From NCBI GenBank assembly GCA_903879975.1, contig CAIRNL010000190.1, positions 1 to 11,396 on the forward strand: a DNA stretch of 11,396 bases, given 5' to 3'. Positions 1-5,986 of this stretch are shown one piece after another. The stretch's first letter is position 1; every line of letters begins with the position of its first letter. The position numbers and the translations under genes were made by a program. Under the pieces are notes generated by a model. That model searched no databases. It saw only the letters and a program-made list of their open reading frames with translations, and was not told where the DNA came from. The DNA is from an uncultured Chloroflexota bacterium. GTDB lineage: Bacteria > Chloroflexota > Anaerolineae > Caldilineales > Caldilineaceae.

Positions 1-2
1 AC

Positions 3-2099
3 CTTATTTTCGCCACAATTGACCAAAGTCTGAGCAGTGCCTTGGCAGTACCTTACTCGTTGTCGCCGGCTATGGGAAATCTGAATGCGGGCGCGTTCTA
101 CTCGTCTTATCTGATTTTTGACGAGTTCCATCTCTTTCCGCAATCGGGCGAAGATGGCGCTGAGGGTGCGATGACGACTACGCTAGCACTGCTGATGAAC
201 TTAAAAGGTGTCGTGCCGTTTGTATTGATGACTGCAACTTTTTCCAGCACGATGCTTCAGGAGCTGGCAAGTATGCTGGACGCTGAGATTGTCCAAGTGC
301 CACCGGAGGAATACCTGGCAATCGCGTCTGGAAATGGTCGGCAGGCGCGCAGCAGAAGATATCAAATACACGATGACGAAATGTCAGCGCAAGCTATTCT
401 CATGGCACACTCCACGCGCACCATCGCCATCTGCAACCAAGTGCAGCGCGCTCAAAATCTCTTTGAGACTCTGCAGCGGCTTGCTGGGGATGATGTGACA
501 GTTGTTCTCTTGCACAGTCGATTCACGCAGGAAGATCGACGTACCAAAGAAGAATTGATCAGGCGTGAGTTTGGCAGAGAAGGGACAGAGCGTCAGCTGG
601 CGAGTATCATCTTGGTGGCGACGCAGGTCATCGAAGTAGGACTAGATGTTACATGCGAGAACCTACACACAGAGATTGCACCGGCAAACGCAGTGTTTCA
701 ACGGGCAGGGCGCTGTGCGCGCTATCCCGGTGAACAAGGTGTTGTCCATGTTTACAACGCGCCGTTGCAGCAGACACGCAATGGAGAAATGCGCCGCGAC
801 TATCTACCCTATCCGGCACCGGTCTCAAAGAAAACATGGGAAAGCCTCCAATGCCGTGATGGACAGATTCTCGACTTCGTTGACGAGCAGGCAGTGATCG
901 ATGAGGTGCATACCGATGCAGACCGCAAACTGCTTGCTGCTATGCAACGGCAGCAAGGATTGCTTAGACAGGAAATCGAGGATGCCATGCGCGGTGAAAG
1001 GGAATACCGCTCAAAGCTGATTCGACGCATCGACAATATTACTGTGTTGGCGGCTGCAAACCCCAGTGAGATTGGAGATCCATTTAAGGCACAGGGATTT
1101 GGCCTTTGGCGCGGCACCGTGAAGGGTCTGTTAAAGACGTTGGAAGAGTATGCGCAAGATTGGCAACCTGACGATGATGACGCGAACTGGTTGATGAAAC
1201 TGCCTGATACCAACATGCCTAATCTTGACGATTCCACACAATCCATCGAGTACAGGTGGCTTGACGTCAACAATGCCAGGATGCTCGACGGCACGACAGT
1301 GGTGCTGGTCAACAGCATATTTTGTGCCTACAACAGCCAGGTAGGGTTTCGCGTTGTAGCGCCGGAACAGGGTGGATGGGCATCGCCGCCTGGTGAGCGG
1401 AAACGACGAAACAGCCAGGATCGATATAGCTATCGGTTGGAAAGCTACGCTGAGCACATCGCTGCGATGCTGGAAGTCTATCGACAGCACTTTGCTAAAG
1501 ACTATGCCTATGTGCAGGGACAGATAGCTGAGCGGTGGAACCTACCGCCAGATGCTCTTGATCGAGCTGTGCGGCTGGCAATTGCGTTGCATGATGTCGC
1601 CAAGATGGACGAGCGCTGGCAGCGATGGGTTCGATTGTACCAAAAAGCAATCGGTGAAGAAATCACTGACCCTACCTACATGGCCGTTCACACGAACTGG
1701 GCACCTGACAATCTGGTTCATAAAGATGCGAAAAAAGAAGCAGATCGACTATGCAGCCGCCCGCATCATGCAGCAGAAGGAGCGGTGGCCGGCGCGCGCA
1801 TCATAGCGGCACTGACAGGGATTCCTGGATTGGGCTACGCCGCAATGACAGCAATTGCGCGTCACCATAATGCCAGTACAGACTCTTTCGCTGATTATCG
1901 CCTGCACAGTGCAGCAGGTACAACCGCAGCAGATGCACTCATTGCAGCAGGGTTTGCATCGCCAGCGGAGAAGCTAATCGCAACAAAACCAGCGATCCGT
2001 CTTGATCAGGTGTTGAGACTAGGAGATTTCCGCCAGACACTGCTCTACTTTTGGATCGTGCGAATGCTACGCCTGTGTGATGGAATGTCACAGGCATAA
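3..2099 (+). CDS. cas3: Cas3 helicase-nuclease with C-terminal HD domain (5' end outside window)
   Basis: This is the signature type I effector, an ATP-dependent 3'-5' DNA helicase plus HD-family metal nuclease that degrades DNA marked by Cascade. The frame is open from base 3, so the true start and motifs I to Ib lie upstream; 698 residues are visible. Helicase signs are an IFATIDQ segment just before the Walker B DEFH box (120-131), MTATF (from 228), VATQVIEVGLDV (from 615) and QRAGR (from 699). The HD domain follows the helicase. Its likely metal ligands are H at 1455, the HD pair at 1590-1595 in LHDVAK, HH at 1764-1769, HH in RHHN at 1863-1868, and D at 2079 close to the C terminus. In most Cas3 proteins HD comes first; C-terminal HD is known mainly from type I-G (formerly I-U). 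A 312-base gap with its own promoters separates it from cas8, so it may be expressed separately from the Cascade genes. Confidence 0.95.
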   Translation, partial: LIFATIDQSLSSALAVPYSLSPAMGNLNAGAFYSSYLIFDEFHLFPQSGEDGAEGAMTTTLALLMNLKGVVPFVLMTATFSSTMLQELASMLDAEIVQVPPEEYLAIASGNGRQARSRRYQIHDDEMSAQAILMAHSTRTIAICNQVQRAQNLFETLQRLAGDDVTVVLLHSRFTQEDRRTKEELIRREFGREGTERQLASIILVATQVIEVGLDVTCENLHTEIAPANAVFQRAGRCARYPGEQGVVHVYNAPLQQTRNGEMRRDYLPYPAPVSKKTWESLQCRDGQILDFVDEQAVIDEVHTDADRKLLAAMQRQQGLLRQEIEDAMRGEREYRSKLIRRIDNITVLAAANPSEIGDPFKAQGFGLWRGTVKGLLKTLEEYAQDWQPDDDDANWLMKLPDTNMPNLDDSTQSIEYRWLDVNNARMLDGTTVVLVNSIFCAYNSQVGFRVVAPEQGGWASPPGERKRRNSQDRYSYRLESYAEHIAAMLEVYRQHFAKDYAYVQGQIAERWNLPPDALDRAVRLAIALHDVAKMDERWQRWVRLYQKAIGEEITDPTYMAVHTNWAPDNLVHKDAKKEADRLCSRPHHAAEGAVAGARIIAALTGIPGLGYAAMTAIARHHNASTDSFADYRLHSAAGTTAADALIAAGFASPAEKLIATKPAIRLDQVLRLGDFRQTLLYFWIVRMLRLCDGMSQA

Positions 2100-2129
2100 C
2101 GAAAAGACATAGCGAGTCGGCTTGATGGA

Positions 2130-2148
2130 AGTATCCACTGGTGGATCG
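2130..2148 (-). repeat. Degenerate CRISPR repeat 2 (pseudo-repeat)
   Basis: Minus-strand reading: CG, ATCCA, CCAG, TGGAT, ACT. It matches the array repeat over CGATCCA and AGTGGATACT, with the loop shortened by two bases. The Cas6 hairpin stem ATCCA/TGGAT is identical to the array. After ACT it diverges (TCCATC instead of GAAAC), as expected for a repeat that only has to supply the 3' hairpin of a single mini-crRNA. Confidence 0.6.
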
Positions 2149-2175
2149 AAAATGCAAGCCTACAAACTCTCATAT

Positions 2176-2200
2176 TTTTCAGTACTCACTCCAGAGTCGT
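2176..2200 (-). repeat. Degenerate CRISPR repeat 1 (pseudo-repeat with intact handle)
   Basis: Minus-strand reading: ACG, then ACTC, loop TGGAGT, GAGT, then ACTGAAAA. The array repeat reads ACG, then ATCCA, loop GCAGAG, TGGAT, then ACTGAAAC. The stem bases differ from the array but pair with each other (ACTC with GAGT), the loop is still 6 bases, and the 8-base handle starts immediately after the stem. The 5' third of the repeat (GGAACAACAA) is absent. Conserved geometry with a changed but still paired stem argues against chance. Confidence 0.65.
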
Positions 2201-2207
2201 CCATGAA

Positions 2208-2236
2208 ACATTACCAGAAATGAAGTAGTGATGCAA
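2208..2236 (-). promoter_or_regulatory. Candidate promoter for the minus-strand mini-crRNA
   Basis: On the minus strand, TTGCAT (2236 to 2231) is followed after 17 bases by TAATGT (2213 to 2208), preceded by TGG as in an extended -10. Transcription would start near 2201, right at the edge of pseudo-repeat 1, which would explain why the 5' third of the repeat is missing. Each hexamer matches consensus at only three of six positions, so position is the main support. Confidence 0.35.
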
Positions 2237-2320
2237 TCGTGACGCTTGCCCGCAATCGATGGCTATACCAACCTGGAGGTTGCAGAACCAGAGAGTGTGA
2301 AAACTGTGAAACTCGTCCTC

Positions 2321-2349
2321 TTGACAAGCACGGAGTGGTATGCTATTGT
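2321..2349 (+). promoter_or_regulatory. Sigma-70-type promoter upstream of cas8 (distal)
   Basis: A consensus -35 TTGACA (2321-2326), a 17-base spacer and TATTGT (2344-2349, four of six matches). The expected start is near 2356, giving a 5' leader of about 55 bases before the cas8 ATG. The perfect -35 and ideal spacing make this the best promoter in the window. It would serve the cas8-cas7-cas5 operon and perhaps the genes downstream. Confidence 0.55.
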
Positions 2350-2350
2350 G

Positions 2351-2379
2351 TTGACAGAAAATAATCCCATATGTAGTTT
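2351..2379 (+). promoter_or_regulatory. Possible second promoter upstream of cas8 (proximal)
   Basis: A second perfect TTGACA (2351-2356) lies 30 bases after the first. With a 17-base spacer the -10 would be TAGTTT (2374-2379, three of six matches). The -10 falls inside the sequence resembling the mini-crRNA guide (2369-2383), so Cascade bound there would block this promoter and obstruct elongation from the distal one. Confidence 0.3.
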
Positions 2380-2383
2380 GTAG
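2369..2383 (+). promoter_or_regulatory. Putative pseudo-protospacer in the cas8 promoter
   Basis: The + strand reads ATATG, T, AGTTTGTAG. The minus-strand guide beginning at 2175 reads ATATG, AG, AGTTTGTAG. So 14 bases agree, with one mismatch and one extra base. The 5' flank is CCC (2366-2368), a plausible type I PAM. The 5-base seed match followed by a bulge would favour binding without cleavage, as in known CreA/CreR targets. An alternative is that 2160-2175 and 2369-2383 are inverted half-sites of a protein operator. Confidence 0.5.
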
Positions 2384-2411
2384 TAATAAAAATTACGTGA
2401 GGTTACAAATC

Positions 2412-4181
2412 ATGCAATCCATTCGTCAACTATTCGTCCCGAAGGAGACTGGCACCTTGCCAGATGCGTTGCTGACGTTCGGCCTTGCCAGCTTGGTCGC
2501 TGAAATCTCACGTCAGATGGCAGGCCAGGATCGAGTTATCATCGAAGATGCTGGCGCTTGGTATGTGATTGACACCGGCATCGATTTCCAACTCGGCTGG
2601 CTTGAAGTCGTGGCACCCTTTGAGCAGGCACCCTATGTATCAAGCACCAAACAACCCGTACCGGAAGATCTACGGGGTGAAGTTCGCGAGCGAGATGTGG
2701 ATGAGGAATGGGAAAAATTTCGCCGCTATCAGGCACTCAGAAAGCAACTGAGTGACGCCAAACTAACCGGGCTGGCAGCGGACCAGCAACTTGCCGATGC
2801 CAAACCTGAGGCTGACTGGACAATCGTCACTTATCTCGGCGATTATCGGATGCAGGTTCAGGCCAATCACAATACTCTGATCGAGCAGTGGCGGCGCTGT
2901 GAACAGCCCATACTTGGCTACAATCTGCGCGCAATATTCGACCTCTTTGGTTCCCCTCTGGTGGATCGAGATGCCGTCGTTGCGCGGTGGAAGAAGGCCA
3001 CTAAAGGCGCCGCGTTGATGGATCATCCAACAGCTTCCCAGGTATTCAATCCGCATATGGGCAAAGGCCAGAATCGGGCGAAAGCCAACGGATTAGCGAT
3101 TGGCAATGAAAAAAGTTTCTGGTTGCTCGAATACTTGAAGGCAATCGGCCTGTGGGTAGCTGCTGCGCCGCGCAACGCAACGAATGCCGACATGCGCAAG
3201 ACATATATTCTCACACCAAGACGGCTACAACTTGCAGCGCATCGCCAGATCTTCGCCCGCTTTCGGGATCGGCTTTGGAACAATTCATCGATCAAGTTGG
3301 ACATCACAGCTGCTCTGCTCTACACCGAAATCGTGCTTGAGTACAGTGTAGAGCAGGAGGACTTGGGCCTGTTTGGCGGTGGATCGATACAAAATCTTGT
3401 AGCCGGCATGGATGTTGCCAGCTACCTGTTGCTCAGCCAGAATTCATACACCCTGATGAATCTGGCTGCGCTGGGTGTGCCAGATTGGGCACCCCAAATT
3501 GTCTCATTCGATCAGGTCGATCTCTTCAAGCATGTGATCGATGAGCATCTGGACCGGATACAGGCGATCGATGAAGAAAGGAGCGAAGGTGCCGCTCTAT
3601 TGCAGAAGTATCGTGACTTTGTAGCTGGTGGCCAGTTGAGCGCGTTCTTCGACTTTACCGCCGGCTACAGTAGCTATTTGACCAGTGCCATCGAGCGCAG
3701 CAATTTCTATGTCAGACCGTTTACCGAGAACAACCTGAGGAGGTTACTAGCAATGAAAGATCCAAAATTATCTCCGATTCTGGAGAACCAAGGCTTCCGC
3801 AACGTGGCCGAAGCCATTCGGCGCAGCACAGTCATTCCCCAATATATTGGGCGCAAGGCCAGTTCCTTCGATGTGCGTTATGGGCTTGGACAAGACTTAA
3901 AACGCAAGAGCCAGTATGCTGACGACTTCATTCAGGCGCTTTCTGATTTCATGCATAGCTACAACGAAGAAAACGCCCGCATCCATGAGCGCACCAAGGG
4001 AAAGTCGCGACGCAGAGCCATTACGACCGAGGATATCGCCAATGTAGTTACACTGATCGATGAGTACGGGCCACAGACAATTTGCAACTTGCTGGTCGCC
4101 TTCGGATATGCCCGTGATCCGAAGGAAAAGGATGAGGAATTGACCGAGTCTAGTACGGTAGCCACTGCCGCAGTCGGATAA
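2412..4181 (+). CDS. cas8: Cas8-family large subunit of Cascade
   Basis: Probably the large Cascade subunit that recognises the PAM and recruits Cas3. The call rests on position (between cas3 and cas7-cas5), size (589 residues) and a helical C-terminal part; I cannot assign it to a named Cas8 family. I see no CxxC zinc-finger pair, and a clear sequence motif is lacking, as is usual for Cas8. The ATG at 2412 is preferred over the GTG at 2397 because GAGG (2399-2402) sits nine bases before it. The N-terminal 450 residues would form the PAM-reading body. The last 142 residues, rich in predicted helix and basic residues (for example RTKGKSRRR), match the size of a Cas11 domain and have their own ribosome binding site. 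It would be driven by the tandem promoters at 2321-2379. Confidence 0.75.
   Translation: MQSIRQLFVPKETGTLPDALLTFGLASLVAEISRQMAGQDRVIIEDAGAWYVIDTGIDFQLGWLEVVAPFEQAPYVSSTKQPVPEDLRGEVRERDVDEEWEKFRRYQALRKQLSDAKLTGLAADQQLADAKPEADWTIVTYLGDYRMQVQANHNTLIEQWRRCEQPILGYNLRAIFDLFGSPLVDRDAVVARWKKATKGAALMDHPTASQVFNPHMGKGQNRAKANGLAIGNEKSFWLLEYLKAIGLWVAAAPRNATNADMRKTYILTPRRLQLAAHRQIFARFRDRLWNNSSIKLDITAALLYTEIVLEYSVEQEDLGLFGGGSIQNLVAGMDVASYLLLSQNSYTLMNLAALGVPDWAPQIVSFDQVDLFKHVIDEHLDRIQAIDEERSEGAALLQKYRDFVAGGQLSAFFDFTAGYSSYLTSAIERSNFYVRPFTENNLRRLLAMKDPKLSPILENQGFRNVAEAIRRSTVIPQYIGRKASSFDVRYGLGQDLKRKSQYADDFIQALSDFMHSYNEENARIHERTKGKSRRRAITTEDIANVVTLIDEYGPQTICNLLVAFGYARDPKEKDEELTESSTVATAAVG
3737..3744 (+). promoter_or_regulatory. 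Internal Shine-Dalgarno inside cas8
   Basis: GAGGAGGT is an eight-base match to the anti-Shine-Dalgarno and lies eight bases before an in-frame ATG at 3753. It is stronger than the ribosome binding site of cas8 itself and among the strongest in the window. It encodes part of LRRLL in cas8, so amino-acid constraint alone does not require this codon choice. Confidence 0.75.
3753..4181 (+). CDS. cas11: Internally initiated Cas11-like small subunit (nested in cas8)
   Basis: Starting at the in-frame ATG 447 codons into cas8, this 142-residue product shares the stop of cas8. It begins MKDPKLSPILENQG and looks almost wholly alpha-helical, with a basic stretch around KGKSRRR and a disordered acidic tail (EKDEELTESS). 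Separate translation of the 3' end of the large-subunit gene to make Cas11 is established for types I-B, I-C and I-D. No separate small-subunit gene is visible in the window, which fits. The start is supported by GAGGAGGT at 3737-3744. It would form the belly filament of Cascade and help hold the non-target strand. That it is translated is inference. Confidence 0.65.
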   Translation: MKDPKLSPILENQGFRNVAEAIRRSTVIPQYIGRKASSFDVRYGLGQDLKRKSQYADDFIQALSDFMHSYNEENARIHERTKGKSRRRAITTEDIANVVTLIDEYGPQTICNLLVAFGYARDPKEKDEELTESSTVATAAVG

Positions 4182-4236
4182 TCAACTGCTCTGAGAATCA
4201 AACATTCATCCAACAACCCTGAGGAAACTTCTTATC

Positions 4237-5199
4237 ATGACGACCATTTACAACCTTTCAATCGCTGCCCAGGCTACTCTCAACCTCCACTCGCTCAACA
4301 ATGAGGGCGGTGAAGGCAATCAGATACAGACGCGGATGGTCAACATCGTGGGCGAAGATGGGCGACTCTACAGCGTCAACGCCATCAGCGGCGACATGCT
4401 CAAGCACATCCAGGCAGAACACCTCTACGAGATCAGCCGCGATCAAGGGTTGCCGCTATGCGCAGCCTGCCAACAGTTCGATCCAAACCGCATGTCAGCC
4501 GATGAGAGCTTCCGTACCTGGCTCAAGAAAGAGAAACGAACACCGATTCAGGTGGTCGATCGTCTGCTGACCTGCACACTAGATGACGTTGAGGGCAACC
4601 TGATCACTGAGGGGCAATCTACACCGCGCAAGAGCGTCATTGAGTTCGGTTGGGCAGTCGGTTTGCCCGATACAGTCACGACGGAGCAATACTTCCACGT
4701 CAAGTACGACCCAGACCGTAAAGAGATTCCCAGTGACAAGACCGAACGAGAAGGCAACCTTGGGCAGGCAATCTTTCATCGCCCTGCCAACAGTGGACAA
4801 TATGCGATTGTCTGCAATGTCGAGGCACAGCGGATCGGCTATAACGACATCAGCCAGAAGTACACAATTCCAGCAAACGAGCGCAAGCAGCGATTTTCTG
4901 CTGTGCTGCAAAGTCTAGCGTATACCTTTATGCAACCTAACGGCGCAATGCGCAACACCCAGAATCCCCACATCGTCGACGTGCATGGTGCGATTGCCTA
5001 CAGTACTGGCCCAGCGCCGGCGCCACTCTTGAGTCCACTCAACCGCAACTTTGAGGATCAGATGGAAGCGATTGCAGCGTCGCTGAACACGCTTCATGCT
5101 GGACGGCTGGCAGTCGAACGTTTTGCATCTTTGGCCGAATTGGTGGCGATTTTCACACGGTTGATCGCCGAAGGTGACGTATACACGCCGAAAGTGTAG
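4237..5199 (+). CDS. cas7: Cas7 backbone subunit of Cascade (DevR/Cst2-like)
   Basis: A RAMP-family protein that polymerises along the crRNA spacer to form the Cascade backbone; 320 residues, normal for the family. The N-terminal segment (LSIAAQATLNLHSLNNEGGEGNQ, residues about 6-28, then VNAISGDMLKH about 47-57) is typical of DevR/Cst2-type Cas7: an opening beta strand, a basic or polar loop, then the ISGxMxKH helix. The ATG at 4237 follows GAGGAAA (4221-4227) with a longish 12-base gap. It lies 55 bases after cas8 and just before cas5, presumably in one operon. Several Cas7 copies are needed per complex, and the stronger translation of this gene could supply them. The DevR name comes from the Myxococcus dev locus, where the operon is autoregulated. 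Confidence 0.9.
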   Translation: MTTIYNLSIAAQATLNLHSLNNEGGEGNQIQTRMVNIVGEDGRLYSVNAISGDMLKHIQAEHLYEISRDQGLPLCAACQQFDPNRMSADESFRTWLKKEKRTPIQVVDRLLTCTLDDVEGNLITEGQSTPRKSVIEFGWAVGLPDTVTTEQYFHVKYDPDRKEIPSDKTEREGNLGQAIFHRPANSGQYAIVCNVEAQRIGYNDISQKYTIPANERKQRFSAVLQSLAYTFMQPNGAMRNTQNPHIVDVHGAIAYSTGPAPAPLLSPLNRNFEDQMEAIAASLNTLHAGRLAVERFASLAELVAIFTRLIAEGDVYTPKV

Positions 5200-5206
5200 G
5201 TGGTGC

Positions 5207-5899
5207 ATGTGGTATGTAGCAACGTATCTACCCGTGAGCCTGGTCTCACTGAAACTGGCGACTGCCACCTCTACCGGTGGGAAAGCCTTACTCCTGCCTA
5301 CACCATATGCCTTCAAGATGGCATTGCTGAATGTCATCATCGAAGATGGTGGGGTTGATGCGGGCATATCTGTCTGGGACATCCTTCGAGATTCCAAAAT
5401 TGCGATCCGGGGACCGAAATGGATTGCTGTCAACAACACGTTTACGAAGGTGCTCAAGCCCAAAAAGGAGAAGCCTCAATTCGATGCCGAGACAGGCCTG
5501 ACACGCGGTATGATCCGTACGATAGCATTTCGTGAGTACGTACAGTGGCAGGGAGAGTTCCAGATTGCGGTTCACGTCACCAACGATGACCTGCCGTGGC
5601 CGCGCTGGTTAGCACGAGTCAACTATCTTGGCAAGCGTGGTGGATTTGTGCAGGTAATTGAGACTCCGTCAAAGGTGGAACACCTCAATGATGGATTTAT
5701 CGACCTGACTTCTACTGCCTTGGGTTTCAGCCTGTTCGGCACGATGCAGATCATGGACGATTGTGCGCCGGGGCTAACCTTTGGTCAAGTCAACATCTAC
5801 TCTGATGAGCGAGTGAGCCGTGTACTGAGGCACTTATCGGTGCCCTATCAGGTGGTAAGCAGCAGTCGTGGCTACACGCTATATCAGAGATTGGACTGA
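5207..5899 (+). CDS. cas5: Cas5 subunit of Cascade
   Basis: A RAMP-family protein that caps the crRNA by holding the 8-base 5' handle next to the large subunit. I chose ATG 5207 (230 residues, beginning MWYVATYLPVSL) because it matches the usual short strand that opens Cas5 and has AGGTGG at 5198-5203 before it. A GTG at 5174 would add 11 residues and overlap cas7 by 26 bases, with little ribosome-site support. Visible family traits are LLPTPYAFKMALLN (residues about 29-42), the loop that carries the crRNA tag-binding thumb, then VNNTFTK and the NYLGKRGGFVQ segment. It lies seven bases after cas7, so translation is probably coupled. The substitution pattern is like I-A/I-B Cas5 rather than I-C Cas5d, in keeping with a separate Cas6. 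Confidence 0.85.
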   Translation: MWYVATYLPVSLVSLKLATATSTGGKALLLPTPYAFKMALLNVIIEDGGVDAGISVWDILRDSKIAIRGPKWIAVNNTFTKVLKPKKEKPQFDAETGLTRGMIRTIAFREYVQWQGEFQIAVHVTNDDLPWPRWLARVNYLGKRGGFVQVIETPSKVEHLNDGFIDLTSTALGFSLFGTMQIMDDCAPGLTFGQVNIYSDERVSRVLRHLSVPYQVVSSSRGYTLYQRLD

Positions 5900-5986
5900 C
5901 GCTCGGCAAGTATAGACACTCAGGATTTTGTCAGTACCGTTTTGATTTCGGCAGTACTTCTTATACACCCTGCCATCCAAGAGCCG

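Larger units (their letters stand above)
2130..2200 (-). ncRNA. Putative CreA/CreR-like mini-crRNA
   Basis: Read on the minus strand, the element runs pseudo-repeat 1 (2200 to 2176), guide (2175 to 2149), pseudo-repeat 2 (2148 to 2130). Pseudo-repeat 1 ends in ACTGAAAA, against ACTGAAAC in the array. Pseudo-repeat 2 keeps the ATCCA/TGGAT stem of the array repeat. The gap between handle and next stem is 29 bases, against about 48 in the array, so the guide is short. Its first 16 bases are almost the same as 2369-2383 in the cas8 promoter. Established knowledge: CreA and CreR RNAs of type I systems have degenerate repeats, sit between cas genes, and guide Cascade to promoters with partial pairing, giving repression rather than cleavage. 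That this RNA is made and acts this way is inference. Confidence 0.55.
2100..2411. other. Regulatory intergenic region between cas3 and cas8
   Basis: I see no credible protein gene in these 312 bases. On the minus strand they hold two degenerate CRISPR repeats with a short guide between them. On the + strand they hold two TTGACA hexamers 30 bases apart and a near-copy of that guide. GGCTTG (2119-2124) and CAAGCC (2155-2160) form an outer inverted repeat around the second pseudo-repeat. The Shine-Dalgarno of cas8, GAGG at 2399-2402, closes the region. Confidence 0.8.

Noticed and set aside
809..1490. Minus-strand reading frames of 119 and 169 codons within cas3
   Set aside because: They are shadows of the cas3 coding frame, with no ribosome site and no recognisable domain.
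2287..2312. A + strand stretch (AACCAGAGAGTGTG then AAAACTGTGAAAC) that resembles the repeat and ends in GAAAC
   Set aside because: The match needs several gaps, the hairpin is reduced to about three base pairs, and the sequence is internally repetitive (TGTGAAAACTGTGAAAC). It is much weaker than the two minus-strand pseudo-repeats, although a relic is possible.
2948..2971. A repeat-like stretch inside cas8 (CTCTGGTGGATCG)
   Set aside because: GTGGATCG occurs at several other places in coding sequence (about 3380, 7816, 7880), so it is a common codon combination in this genome. There is no handle or hairpin beside it.
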